The position numbers were made by a program, and so were the translations under genes. Shown here in pieces: positions 18,154 through 27,185 of a stretch of DNA of 64,000 nt; the first letter of the stretch is position 1; every line of letters begins with the position of its first letter. Below the pieces are notes generated by a model. It ran no database searches. It had not been told where the DNA came from and was given only the letters and a program-made list of their open reading frames with translations. This DNA comes from Campylobacter concisus (GTDB taxonomy: Bacteria; Campylobacterota; Campylobacteria; Campylobacterales; Campylobacteraceae), in the NCBI RefSeq assembly GCF_002913715.1, contig NZ_PPCE01000010.1, forward strand, positions 1-64,000, given 5' to 3'.

Positions 18154-19105
18154 CTTTAAAATATATACTCTCTATAAATTTATATGAAAACATGGCAATC
18201 AAAACAGATATCAAAGTAACAAAAATTATTTTGAGAGCAACGAAGTCTTCAGTAAAATTTTTTGTTATAAAATAAAACAAACTATATCCAATTGGTGCAT
18301 GTACCAAATATAAAGAGTACGATATATTACCAAAAAATATCAATATACGATTTGTGCAATTAAAATAAAAACAAAAAGCAAAAATTAGAGTACACATAAC
18401 AGCACTAAGGAAGGAGCTTAAGTCTCTAAAAATATATACTGAGACCAAAATAGCAAAATAACAAACCAATAAAATACCGATCTTTATTTTATTTGTCACA
18501 TACTTATAAAAAAGAATACCTATAAAAAAAAGCAAAAGCCAAGTAACAAACCAGCTCCCGCTACCAGTAAAAAACAACTTAGTATAGTTGACCAGCAGCA
18601 AAAGTAGTAGCAAATACTCTATCTTTAAAAATTTAAAATGCCTAGAAAGAAGAAAAAAAACAAAAATAATAAAATAAAATCTAACCTCAACCAGTAAAGG
18701 CCAATAGACATTATTCATATAGGGAGCATTTAAAAAATCTTTGATAAAAAAAATATTTGCAAATATATCACGCATACCGTAAACTGGATAGAAATTAAAA
18801 AAAAATGGCATTATCAAGACTATAGCTATACTAAATAGATATGGCGGATAAATTCTTAGTAGTCTCTTATATAAAAAAAATGCTATGTTTTTTCCACGAT
18901 CTATAGATGCGTAGATCAAATAGCCACTTAGATAAAAAAATAAAATTACTCCAGTATTTCCAAAAAAAGAGAAATTTAAAGATGTATTTCCTAGCATGGT
19001 AGTCGAATAATCATCAAAAACAACACTATTTGTTAAAAAATGAGCTGCCAAAACAAATAAAATCGCCATGCCTCTCATGGTATCAAATGATAAATTTCTA
19101 TTCAC
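18143..19105 (-). CDS. acyltransferase family 3 membrane protein
   Basis: The roughly 320-aa product is a multi-span membrane protein of the acyltransferase 3 family (PF01757; OafA/NodX/WecH type). It opens with the diagnostic FDTMRGMAILFVLAAHF, then YLSGYLIYA and RLLRIYPPYLFS, followed by about ten helices and the late SYSLYLVHAPIGY motif. Such proteins move acetyl or other acyl groups onto sugars of a membrane-linked glycan. I prefer a GTG start at 19105 that overlaps the upstream stop; a TTG at 19120 would add five residues. The acyl donor and target sugar are not predictable. Confidence 0.85.
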   Translation of the reverse strand: MNRNLSFDTMRGMAILFVLAAHFLTNSVVFDDYSTTMLGNTSLNFSFFGNTGVILFFYLSGYLIYASIDRGKNIAFFLYKRLLRIYPPYLFSIAIVLIMPFFFNFYPVYGMRDIFANIFFIKDFLNAPYMNNVYWPLLVEVRFYFIIFVFFLLSRHFKFLKIEYLLLLLLLVNYTKLFFTGSGSWFVTWLLLFFIGILFYKYVTNKIKIGILLVCYFAILVSVYIFRDLSSFLSAVMCTLIFAFCFYFNCTNRILIFFGNISYSLYLVHAPIGYSLFYFITKNFTEDFVALKIIFVTLISVLIAMFSYKFIESIYFKGVK

Positions 19106-20276
19106 CAACAATACTCGCAAATTTATTTACAACGTCATTAATGTCGTATACATTACCATACTCTTGGCTAAGACCCCAATCACTACATAGATAATCAGCT
19201 ATCTTATCAGTTTCGTTTAATTCAAAATAAGCAAGTCCATTTTCTTCAGCCACTCTTTTGCTTGCTCCATCTGGGGATATGACCATAATGGGTGTTTTAG
19301 AACCAATGTAATCTACAAGCTTTGATGGAAAAAATATGCTCTTATGCTCGCTTGGAGCATCTATCAAAACCAACAAATCAGCGCCAACCATCAACTCTAA
19401 ACTTTTAAGGTAACATACGCTTCCTTTAAATGATATGTACTCCGATATGTCATATTTTTTTAATAAATTTGTTATAGATCTACCAAAACCATATATCTCA
19501 AAAATAAAATCTATATTCTTTCCGTCTTCTTTTAGCTTATACATTGCCTTATATAGCGGCTCTGGTGTTCTGGCACCATAAAAACCACCGATATATCGCA
19601 CTATCTTTTTACTACCAGATACATTGTCTTTTCTTGGAAATAGACTAGGATCATTTGAATGCTCCAAAAGATAGAATTTGCTAGATAGATATGGGTATTT
19701 GCTAGTATAAAATTCTCGTGTCTCTATGGAAGTAAATATGATCTTATCGGCAGCATAAAAACATTCTTTTTCTAAAGCAACATTTTTTTGATTTATGCCT
19801 TTGCTGTAGCCATTATAAATATTATCAGTCCATGGATCAGACTGATGTGCCACCCACTTACATTTAAAATATTCTTTTAATTGCCTGCCAAGTATATTTG
19901 TGGACAGAGGAAAAGAAAATGTTAGTATTAGGTCAAAATCACCACTTTTAAATTTATAAGACAAGCTTTGATATGCTTTTTTATGCCATTTTTTATATTC
20001 ATCTGGTGTCTTATAGATACTTGGAATGACTTTGCTAATAAAATATTTGACGTATTTATTTTTTACCACGTCATCTACGTATATGACCTCTTTTATTTTA
20101 TCAAAAATATCTGGGTATAAACTATTATCTATCAAGGCGTTCTTTAAATTTGCAGTTACTACAGTTATTTCATATTGCTCTGATAACGAAAAATACCTCA
20201 GTAATCTTCCTATTTGTATGGCTTGTGGAGAATTAAATGGGGGCAAGAAATAAGATATAAAAAGTACTTTTTTCAC
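19098..20276 (-). CDS. glycosyltransferase, GT4-like
   Basis: The 392-aa product has the GT-B layout of family 4 enzymes: an N-terminal VLFISYFLPPFNSPQA with IQIGRLLRYF, then ILTFSFPLSTNILG and HQSDPW. The C-terminal half has RYIGGFYGARTPEPLYKAM and DAPSEHKSIFFPSKLVDYI, which replaces the usual E-x7-E region with a variant resembling WbuB/WcaI-like transferases. Donor and acceptor are unknown. It overlaps wecB by 4 bp upstream and the acyltransferase by about 8 bp downstream, in line with a single transcript. Confidence 0.8.
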   Translation of the reverse strand: MKKVLFISYFLPPFNSPQAIQIGRLLRYFSLSEQYEITVVTANLKNALIDNSLYPDIFDKIKEVIYVDDVVKNKYVKYFISKVIPSIYKTPDEYKKWHKKAYQSLSYKFKSGDFDLILTFSFPLSTNILGRQLKEYFKCKWVAHQSDPWTDNIYNGYSKGINQKNVALEKECFYAADKIIFTSIETREFYTSKYPYLSSKFYLLEHSNDPSLFPRKDNVSGSKKIVRYIGGFYGARTPEPLYKAMYKLKEDGKNIDFIFEIYGFGRSITNLLKKYDISEYISFKGSVCYLKSLELMVGADLLVLIDAPSEHKSIFFPSKLVDYIGSKTPIMVISPDGASKRVAEENGLAYFELNETDKIADYLCSDWGLSQEYGNVYDINDVVNKFASIVGE

Positions 20277-21373
20277 AAAAGAGACTCAATGATTTCATAA
20301 ATTTTATTAGATGTTTTTCCGTCACCGTAAGGATTTTTTAAATTTTTAAATTTGTTATATTCATCAACATTTTCTACAAGCTTACAAACCTCATCTGCGA
20401 TCCCAGTGGTGCCAACAAGCCTCACAGTTCCGGCCTCTACAGCCTCTGGTCTTTCTGTATTGTTACGCATAACTAAAACAGGCTTGCCAAAACTTGGCGC
20501 CTCCTCTTGTATGCCACCGCTATCAGTCAAAATAATATATGCCTTTGACATGAGATATACGAAGCTTTCGTATTTAAGTGGCTCTATTAAATAAACATTT
20601 TTTATATCTGATAATATTTTTTTAGCTGGCTCGCATATATTTGGATTAAGATGCAACGGATAAACAAAATCCATATCACTACTATATTTAATAGCTAATT
20701 CTTTTATTGAATTGCATATATTCAAAAAATTATCACCAAAATTTTCTCTACGATGGCCAGTTATAAGAATAAATTTTCTTTCACTTGGCGTGTAATCTAA
20801 GCAAGGAGTTGTCTTTTTTAGCTTATCTAGTGTAAAAAATAGTGCGTCTATTACACTATTGCCTACTACAAAAACATTATCCTCATCTATATTTTCTCTT
20901 AATAAATTTTGCTTAGCCAGCAAAGTCGGTGCAAAATGATACTTTGCTATTTTGGACGTTAGCTGTCTGTTGACCTCTTCAGGAAATGGAGAATAAATAT
21001 CATAAGTTCTAAGTCCAGCCTCTACATGAGCCACGTCTATCTTTTTATAAAATGACGCCAACGATGCAGCAAAAGAAGTAGTTGTATCACCATGAACAAA
21101 TACTAAATTTGGCATAAATTCATCTAGTATACTTGATACTCCTAGTAAAATTTTTGATGTTAGCTCGTCTAGTATTTGATTTTGCCGCATAAGGTCTAGG
21201 TCATAGTCTGCTTTAACCCCAAAAAAGGACATTACATCGTCAAGCATTTTTCTATGTTGTGCAGTTATGCATATTTTTATATCAAATTTATTATATTTCT
21301 TAAAAAAAATATATATTGGTAAGATCTTAATGGCTTCTGGTCTAGTACCAATAATAAATAATATTTTTTTCAT
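20273..21373 (-). CDS. wecB: UDP-N-acetylglucosamine 2-epimerase (non-hydrolysing)
   Basis: WecB interconverts UDP-GlcNAc and UDP-ManNAc in the cytoplasm, supplying ManNAc or its derivatives for surface glycans. The 366-aa product follows E. coli WecB closely in motif order: FIIGTRPEAIKI at the N-terminus, ITAQHRKMLD, VHGDTTTSFAASLA, HVEAGLRTYDIYSPFPEE with NR, VFVVGNSVIDAL, ITGHRRENFG, and LTDSGGIQEEAPSFGKPVL with RPEAVEAG. These identify the non-hydrolysing type and not NeuC/LegG. No WecC dehydrogenase is present in this window, so the fate of UDP-ManNAc is open. It begins 3 bp after the FemAB-like gene. Confidence 0.9.
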   Translation of the reverse strand: MKKILFIIGTRPEAIKILPIYIFFKKYNKFDIKICITAQHRKMLDDVMSFFGVKADYDLDLMRQNQILDELTSKILLGVSSILDEFMPNLVFVHGDTTTSFAASLASFYKKIDVAHVEAGLRTYDIYSPFPEEVNRQLTSKIAKYHFAPTLLAKQNLLRENIDEDNVFVVGNSVIDALFFTLDKLKKTTPCLDYTPSERKFILITGHRRENFGDNFLNICNSIKELAIKYSSDMDFVYPLHLNPNICEPAKKILSDIKNVYLIEPLKYESFVYLMSKAYIILTDSGGIQEEAPSFGKPVLVMRNNTERPEAVEAGTVRLVGTTGIADEVCKLVENVDEYNKFKNLKNPYGDGKTSNKIYEIIESLL

Positions 21374-21375
21374 TT

Positions 21376-22431
21376 TTATAATTCTCTTACCACTATTTCT
21401 CTGAAGCTATCTATATCTTTTAAGAGTAAATTTTTATCAAAGTACATTACACCTCGAAATAGTGGCACCATTTTTGTACCCATACCCCTTTTAAAATGTG
21501 CTATATTTATCTGTTTTTCGTCTAAATAATCTAAAAATCCATCCACTAAGTTATACCCTGCAGGCTGAGAGTACTCCATATGCTTAAAACCCATATCATG
21601 AAAATACTCGGTAGCTTTTTGCAAAATAGCGTGATATATAGGAATTCTCATATTTGTAAATTCTGGATCATCCGTACCGCTCATATATACAACAACTTCG
21701 CTCGTATGTAAAAAATAGCAAAGACCTATAAATTGGCCTTTATATCTTAATCCTATAATAGTAGCATTGCCATTTTGTAGCATTTCATACTGCTTGTCAA
21801 AGGTTGTTTTAGGTCTTGTTTCTCTACCTGCGGCCTTTTTGTGAAGCTCTCTATATGCCTCATGGATTTCATAGCTTGGATTTTCTTTAGATACTACAAC
21901 AAAGTCATATTCACTATTTTTAAAAATTGCATTTATGGATGACTTGTATCGTTTTCTTAGCCTCGTCCACAAAGCGCTTTTTTCACCACAAAGATCAAGC
22001 ACGCAGTTGCTACCAGTAGTGTCTATAAAGCCATATTTGATAAGATAGTTATATTTATTAAAAAACTCCATAACCAAAGAGTCCAAATAAAACATTATCT
22101 TGCCAACATTATAGCTTTTACTTATCTCAAAAATTTCTTTAAAAACTATGTCATAAACTCTGTCGCTTATAGCAAGCGGAGCAACCGTAAAATATCCAGA
22201 CAAAGATATAGAGGCGACGCCATTTGCTTGCTCTACTGGCAAAAAACAAATTCCAACACACTTGTTGCTCTCAACAACTACAAAGCTTTCATCGCTAAGT
22301 ATATCTTTGGAATAAAATTTCATATAGTCTAAGTATGAGCTTAGATATCTTGGGCTGTGAATATTTTCTGAGATATATTCCTGCCATCTAGCTTCAAAAT
22401 TCTCACGATCCTCTTTATAGCGCACTATCAT
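21376..22431 (-). CDS. FemAB/GNAT-like N-acyltransferase
   Basis: The 351-aa product fits the Acetyltransf_6/FemAB-like group (PF13480) within the GNAT superfamily. The first half carries a degenerate GNAT domain (residues about 40-140). The second half has LRKRYKSSINAIFK, then GNATIIGLRYKGQFIGLCYFL and MEYSQPAGYN. Such proteins acylate amino sugars or attach amino acids to them. Placed between the SDR and WecB genes, it may acylate a 4-amino or 7-amino group of the sugar built by this cluster. Its ATG overlaps the SDR gene by 4 bp. The substrate is unknown. Confidence 0.7.
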   Translation of the reverse strand: MIVRYKEDRENFEARWQEYISENIHSPRYLSSYLDYMKFYSKDILSDESFVVVESNKCVGICFLPVEQANGVASISLSGYFTVAPLAISDRVYDIVFKEIFEISKSYNVGKIMFYLDSLVMEFFNKYNYLIKYGFIDTTGSNCVLDLCGEKSALWTRLRKRYKSSINAIFKNSEYDFVVVSKENPSYEIHEAYRELHKKAAGRETRPKTTFDKQYEMLQNGNATIIGLRYKGQFIGLCYFLHTSEVVVYMSGTDDPEFTNMRIPIYHAILQKATEYFHDMGFKHMEYSQPAGYNLVDGFLDYLDEKQINIAHFKRGMGTKMVPLFRGVMYFDKNLLLKDIDSFREIVVREL

Positions 22432-23198
22432 ATGCTAAATCCATCATCAACTACGATATTTTGACCATTTACATATCTACTCATATCGCTAAGTAGATAT
22501 ACCAAGGTACCTTTTAAGTCACTATTGTTTAGCATGCCCTTGTTTAGGCACTGATCTTTATATTTTTCCAAAAAAGGCTCTGGCTGGTTATCAAATATAC
22601 CGCCAGGACTTAGCGCATTTACCTTTATATTCATACCTTTAAAATACTTTGCCATATATTTAGTAAGGTGAATAAGTCCTGATTTTATGGCAGCATATTC
22701 AACCGGCATAGTCATTGTTGTGTTGTTATATATTTCAAATTTTGGAGCAACCACGCCATAGATCGAGCATATATTTATGATATTTCCATATCCTTGCTCT
22801 TTAAAATATCTTGCAAACTGCTGAGATGCAGCAAAATAACCACCCAAATTTAGTCCCAAATTTTCTATAAAGTCACTATACTCAACATCAAAAAAGTGCC
22901 TTCCATAGTTCTTGTTTCGAGGGTATGCATTATTTACTAGTGCATCTATCCTTTTATACTTATTATGCAAATATTTTATACAAGCCTCCAAAGAGTCTTT
23001 AGAGGTGATGTCGAGCTTCACAAAGTCTATATTTTTTGAATTTAGCTCTTTGGATAGCGCCTCTTTTGCCTCTTGCCCTATTTTTTCATTTATATCCGCG
23101 ATAATAGCTATGCCGTTGTTTTCAACAATGGCTTTTATAAATTCTTTACCAATAAGTCCAGCTCCACCAGTAACGACAACTACTCTATCTTTTAACAC
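22428..23198 (-). CDS. short-chain dehydrogenase/reductase (PtmA-like)
   Basis: The 256-aa product is a classical SDR: VVVVTGGAGLIGKEF is the TGxxxGxG motif, NNAYPRNK replaces NNAG, the catalytic Ser is in ICSIYGVV, and Tyr-x3-Lys is in VEYAAIKSG. NGQNIVVDDGF near the C-terminus is typical of the family. It looks like PtmA, the SDR encoded with the legionaminic acid/flagellin-modification genes of C. jejuni, whose exact step is unsettled. The start is a GTG at 23198 with a strong AAGGAACAGCA ribosome-binding site. It sits between the class III aminotransferase and FemAB-like genes. Confidence 0.8.
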   Translation of the reverse strand: MLKDRVVVVTGGAGLIGKEFIKAIVENNGIAIIADINEKIGQEAKEALSKELNSKNIDFVKLDITSKDSLEACIKYLHNKYKRIDALVNNAYPRNKNYGRHFFDVEYSDFIENLGLNLGGYFAASQQFARYFKEQGYGNIINICSIYGVVAPKFEIYNNTTMTMPVEYAAIKSGLIHLTKYMAKYFKGMNIKVNALSPGGIFDNQPEPFLEKYKDQCLNKGMLNNSDLKGTLVYLLSDMSRYVNGQNIVVDDGFSI

Positions 23199-23224
23199 TG
23201 CTGTTCCTTATATAAATTTTACTT

Positions 23225-24532
23225 TTAGTTAAATTTTCTAAACACTGGCTTGATGGGTGGCCCAACTAATAAATCATTAACTTTATTTGTTTCTATAGCC
23301 AAAGCCAACAACTTTAAAGACCTTTCAAACGCCTCAATTGTTTGAGAAATTTCACTATCTCTATGCGAAAAAGATGGATTGATTGATTGTGCTAAAACTC
23401 CATTTTTTATCATTTCTTGCTGAAAAAGTGTTCTCATAAAATTATCTTTAAAATAAAAATATGGCCTGCAATCAACTCCCATTATTTTGGCATATTCCTG
23501 AATAGAATACTTTTCTGCAATACTATTAAAACTATCTTTTATTTTTTTTCCAACATCCCAAACATACTTTGTAACCTCATAGTTGTTTTGATTTAATATT
23601 TCTATATTTTTTTGAGCAGCCCTTAAATGATGAGTTTCGCCACCATAAGTGGTAGAGAGTAGAAAAACGCGCTCTTGATCATGCTCTAGCCCACCAAGCT
23701 TCATAATATCTCGCCTACCAACCAAAGCCGAAATAGAAAAACCATTTGCTATTGCTTTACCAAAAGTAGACAAGTGCGGGGTCACTCCATATAAATATTG
23801 AGCACCTCTTGGATGGAATCTAAAACCGCTCACAACTTCGTCAAATATTAAAACGATTCCCTCTTTTTCACACAAATCCTTAACATTTTGCAAATAACCT
23901 TCTTTAGGCTCCTCTGTGGCAGCCGGCTCCAATATAACGCAAGCTATACCTGCCTTTTTATATTCATCTATTTTATTTTTTAAATCATCCAAATCATTAT
24001 ATTTAAAATGTTTGGTTTCAGATTTTGTTCTTTGTGTAACACCGCTAGATATTTCAGTATCACCTATAAACCAATCATCTATTGAAAAAAATGGTTGATC
24101 AAAACATCTTAATACTATTTCTTTTCCTGTATATGCCCTAGCAAGTTTTACGGCTGCAGTAGTGGCATTAGAACCATTTTTACCAAATTTAACCATTTCT
24201 GCAGATGGAATTTGATTTGATATCAACTCAGCAACTTCTGCTTCTAGAAACGAAGGTCTTATAAAATTACAACCATTGTCTAGTTCTTTTTTTACAACAT
24301 CAAGTATTGGATCATACGCATGTCCTAGCAGTACAGACGTTAATCCCATTCCCCAATCAATAAACTCATTACCATCTACATCCCATATTCTTGCACCTTT
24401 GCCTTTGACAATAGAGTGCGGAGATAACTGAGGGAATTGATCATCACCCTTGCTGTAGGTATGTGCTCCTCCTGGTATTAAAAAAGAGGCCTTTTTTCTT
24501 AAAATATTTGACTTATCAAAATTGCTAATCAT
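23225..24532 (-). CDS. class III aminotransferase, glutamate-1-semialdehyde-aminomutase-like
   Basis: The 435-aa product is a PLP enzyme of aminotransferase class III. It has LIPGGAHTYSKGDDQFP at the N-terminus, GMGLTSVLLGHAYDP, NGSNATTAAVKLARAYTG, the PLP-contact IFDEVVSGFRFH near 210 and the PLP lysine in STFGKAIANG near 255. HemL has the same fold, but its cluster position argues that it transaminates a keto sugar or supplies an amino group for the nonulosonate-like sugar. Homologues commonly sit beside neuB-like and SpsF-like genes. The ATG follows AAAGGGATAACAA. Composition is AT-rich like its neighbours. Confidence 0.78.
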   Translation of the reverse strand: MISNFDKSNILRKKASFLIPGGAHTYSKGDDQFPQLSPHSIVKGKGARIWDVDGNEFIDWGMGLTSVLLGHAYDPILDVVKKELDNGCNFIRPSFLEAEVAELISNQIPSAEMVKFGKNGSNATTAAVKLARAYTGKEIVLRCFDQPFFSIDDWFIGDTEISSGVTQRTKSETKHFKYNDLDDLKNKIDEYKKAGIACVILEPAATEEPKEGYLQNVKDLCEKEGIVLIFDEVVSGFRFHPRGAQYLYGVTPHLSTFGKAIANGFSISALVGRRDIMKLGGLEHDQERVFLLSTTYGGETHHLRAAQKNIEILNQNNYEVTKYVWDVGKKIKDSFNSIAEKYSIQEYAKIMGVDCRPYFYFKDNFMRTLFQQEMIKNGVLAQSINPSFSHRDSEISQTIEAFERSLKLLALAIETNKVNDLLVGPPIKPVFRKFN

Positions 24533-24555
24533 TTGTTATCCCTTTATCTATATTA

Positions 24556-26262
24556 TTACTGAAACATGCAAGCAAAATCTTGATGGGCTTTATAAAAATC
24601 ATCTGGTTTTCCTATGTCTAGCCAATACCCATTAATTTTATAAGTTCCTATTTTTTTACCATCTTTTATTAATTCATCAAAAAGGCTAGTTATATCATAT
24701 TTTTCATTATCGGGAACATATTTTAAAACATTTGGGCTTAAAACATATATACCTGCACTAGTTTCATATGTTTTTATCGGTTTTTCTATTATATCACGCA
24801 CAGTATTGTCTTCTTTTGATATAACTCCATAAGGTATTTGAATGTTATATGATATTGTGGCAATTGTTACATCGTATTTATTTGTTTCATGAAAATTTAA
24901 AATATCTTCAAAATTTACATTAGTCAATATATCACCATTCATTAAAATAAATGGCTCACTAATACTATCCTTGTCAAGCATACAAAGACACCCAGCTGTT
25001 CCTAATTTTTGCTTTTCAACTAAATACTTTATATTAACATCCAATGTATTTCCATTATTAAAAAAGTCAATGATTTGGTCAGCCATATAGTTAACACTTA
25101 TATAAAAATTAGAAAACATATATGTTTTAAATTGTTCTATGATAGTTTGAAGTATTGGCTTTCCACCAATGCTTAACATTGGCTTAGGTATTTTTTCTGT
25201 AATTTTACCAAGTCTACTGCCTAAACCACCAGCCATCAAAACAACTATGTTGTTTTTGGTTAGCATTTGCTTAACACTCTTAAACTCTATAAATTCAAAA
25301 TCCTCATTTAATACTGGTAAAATACCATATCTAAGTAGTTTCAGTAGCTCATCTTTGCTATACTGTTTCAAATATTCCAAATAATGAAAATTCTTATTTA
25401 TTACCTTTATGACTTGATCATTATTGGTTACATCACCATATATCAAAGCCCTTCTAATATCACTTGTCGATAAAGTACCAATTATTTTTTTATTACTTAT
25501 TACATACAAGGAATCTATATCATCATTAACAATTTCCTCAAGTTTTTTCATGGCATATCGAATAGTCTGATTTGAGTCTATTAAAAATTTTTTATTTTCT
25601 GTTGTTATAGACAAAAGCTCTTTCCAACCAAAATTTAAATTCTTTTTTGATTCATAAAAGTGCTTAAAAAAATAAAAATCCTCCAAAGTATCCAATGTCC
25701 ATCTTATGTATGAGTAGTCTATATCATTCTTATAATTGGCCAACTTATATTCATTTTTGTGCCCATGTATGTATTTAGTAACATGTTCAAGATCTTCTGG
25801 ATCTTTTGCTTTATGATATATACTTTCCAAAACATTAAAATTAAAAACCTCAACGTCTAAACCATCTGGGAAAGTTCTCTCTAGTGTATTTGATGTATAG
25901 TCAGAATTACTATTTTGATGCAAAGATATTACTTCATCTATAACATTAAAATCAGTAACTGGACAGTCACCAGTCAATCTAACAACAATATCAGCTTTAA
26001 ATAATTTAGCACATTTATAATATCTGTCCAAAACATTTTTTAGGTCGCCCCTAAAACATTCAATATCATTTTCTTTACAAAGTAGTTCAATATCATTATC
26101 TTCTACATTTACGGACGTTGCAACAACTAATTTATCTATTTTACTAGATTTTTTGATTCTCTCTATTTGATAATACAAAATTGGTTTATCGTTTACTTTC
26201 TTTAAAACTTTGCCTGGCAACCTAGAAGAACTCATTCTTGCTTGAAGTATGGCTAAAATCAT
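24556..26262 (-). CDS. three-part fusion: SpsF-like cytidylyltransferase, CBS region, sugar-nucleotide pyrophosphorylase
   Basis: The 568-aa product joins three units. Residues 1-235 are an SpsF/NeuA-like cytidylyltransferase (PF02348) with AILQARMSSSRLPGKVL and VVRLTGDCPVTD. Residues about 240-335 are CBS-type, with LYVISNKKIIGTLSTSDIRR. Residues about 338-568 are a nucleotidyltransferase (PF00483) with LMAGGLGSRLGK, PKPMLSIGGKPIL, LGTAGCL and MNGDILTNVNF. The last two parts match PtmE of C. jejuni, which makes the GDP-linked precursor in the legionaminic acid route. Joining the first and last sugar-activation steps in one polypeptide is unusual. It lies 2 bp from the oxidoreductase gene. 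Confidence 0.82.
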   Translation of the reverse strand: MILAILQARMSSSRLPGKVLKKVNDKPILYYQIERIKKSSKIDKLVVATSVNVEDNDIELLCKENDIECFRGDLKNVLDRYYKCAKLFKADIVVRLTGDCPVTDFNVIDEVISLHQNSNSDYTSNTLERTFPDGLDVEVFNFNVLESIYHKAKDPEDLEHVTKYIHGHKNEYKLANYKNDIDYSYIRWTLDTLEDFYFFKHFYESKKNLNFGWKELLSITTENKKFLIDSNQTIRYAMKKLEEIVNDDIDSLYVISNKKIIGTLSTSDIRRALIYGDVTNNDQVIKVINKNFHYLEYLKQYSKDELLKLLRYGILPVLNEDFEFIEFKSVKQMLTKNNIVVLMAGGLGSRLGKITEKIPKPMLSIGGKPILQTIIEQFKTYMFSNFYISVNYMADQIIDFFNNGNTLDVNIKYLVEKQKLGTAGCLCMLDKDSISEPFILMNGDILTNVNFEDILNFHETNKYDVTIATISYNIQIPYGVISKEDNTVRDIIEKPIKTYETSAGIYVLSPNVLKYVPDNEKYDITSLFDELIKDGKKIGTYKINGYWLDIGKPDDFYKAHQDFACMFQ

Positions 26263-26264
26263 TT

Positions 26265-27185
26265 TTATATCCCTAGACTATCAATTTCTACAATACTTTT
26301 AGTTTTTTGTGCCATTTTACCAGCTATTAAAACCTTCATTAAATTTATTGTCAAGATACTGCCATTGTCCACCAGTCCTCTTTCTATTCTAAAAATAAAA
26401 TTTGAAAGCAATCTTTTAAAAGAAAGGAATGCATCAAGAGTATCTGCCCTATAATACTTTATATCACTAAAGAACTCGATTCTGAGTGTTAGTTCACTGC
26501 TACCAAGAGCATCTATTTGGATTATACTGCCATCATGATTGTAAAGAGTAAAAGATTCGTGATTTGAATTATTATACTGCACTGATTTAACATTAAAAGG
26601 AACAACGGAAAAAATTCCATCCAGTATATGAATTGCGTATTTTTCCCAACTTTTTACAGTTGTGCCTCTAGTAAGCTTTATTTTGCCAAATTCATTAATA
26701 TCTCTTCTTATTTTATCTAACTCCGGCGCATATCTTATCCCTGAACAACTTGCAAGTTGTCCGGACTCCAAAAATGGCTTAAAATAAATTAAGTCGTTAA
26801 TATCCAGAGAGAGAGGTTTATCAATAAATACATATTTGCCAGCATCCAAGAAAGATTTTGCGATTTTTATATGTGATTCATAGTCGTCTCTTGCAATAAT
26901 AATAGCATCCACATCCTTGATCATATCTTCGTAATTATCTACTACATTATTAATTTTTGAAGCTTTGGCTATTTTTATACTTTCATCTAAATTTTGAGTC
27001 CAAACATGAGTAACTTTTGCATCAGATATCCCAAAATCAGAAAAATCTCTTTCTTTTAGATACATATAAATATTATTCCAACCGCTCATACTCATATTTT
27101 TATCATCGTAGCCATTTATAATTGCAGAAAATGAATATGGGTGTCCATTTCCTTCACTTGTGCCTATTATTCCTATTTTTATCAT
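26265..27185 (-). CDS. Gfo/Idh/MocA-family oxidoreductase
   Basis: The 306-aa product has the N-terminal Rossmann start IKIGIIGTSEGNGHPYSF, DVDAIIIARDDYESHIKIAKSFLDAGK and FIDKPLSLD, where the lysine is the conserved EKP-type residue (here DKP). The C-terminal half is the substrate domain. Members use NAD(P) to oxidise or reduce sugars and cyclitols. Here it may act on a nonulosonate or its hexose precursor. It overlaps the neuB-like gene by 4 bp and ends 2 bp before the triple-fusion gene. The substrate cannot be named from sequence. Confidence 0.82.
   Translation of the reverse strand: MIKIGIIGTSEGNGHPYSFSAIINGYDDKNMSMSGWNNIYMYLKERDFSDFGISDAKVTHVWTQNLDESIKIAKASKINNVVDNYEDMIKDVDAIIIARDDYESHIKIAKSFLDAGKYVFIDKPLSLDINDLIYFKPFLESGQLASCSGIRYAPELDKIRRDINEFGKIKLTRGTTVKSWEKYAIHILDGIFSVVPFNVKSVQYNNSNHESFTLYNHDGSIIQIDALGSSELTLRIEFFSDIKYYRADTLDAFLSFKRLLSNFIFRIERGLVDNGSILTINLMKVLIAGKMAQKTKSIVEIDSLGI

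Noticed and set aside
20273-21373. Reading the 2-epimerase as NeuC/LegG (hydrolysing)
   Set aside because: Motif order and key stretches follow WecB, including ITAQHRKMLD and HVEAGLRTYDIYSPFPEE, so the non-hydrolysing type is far more likely.
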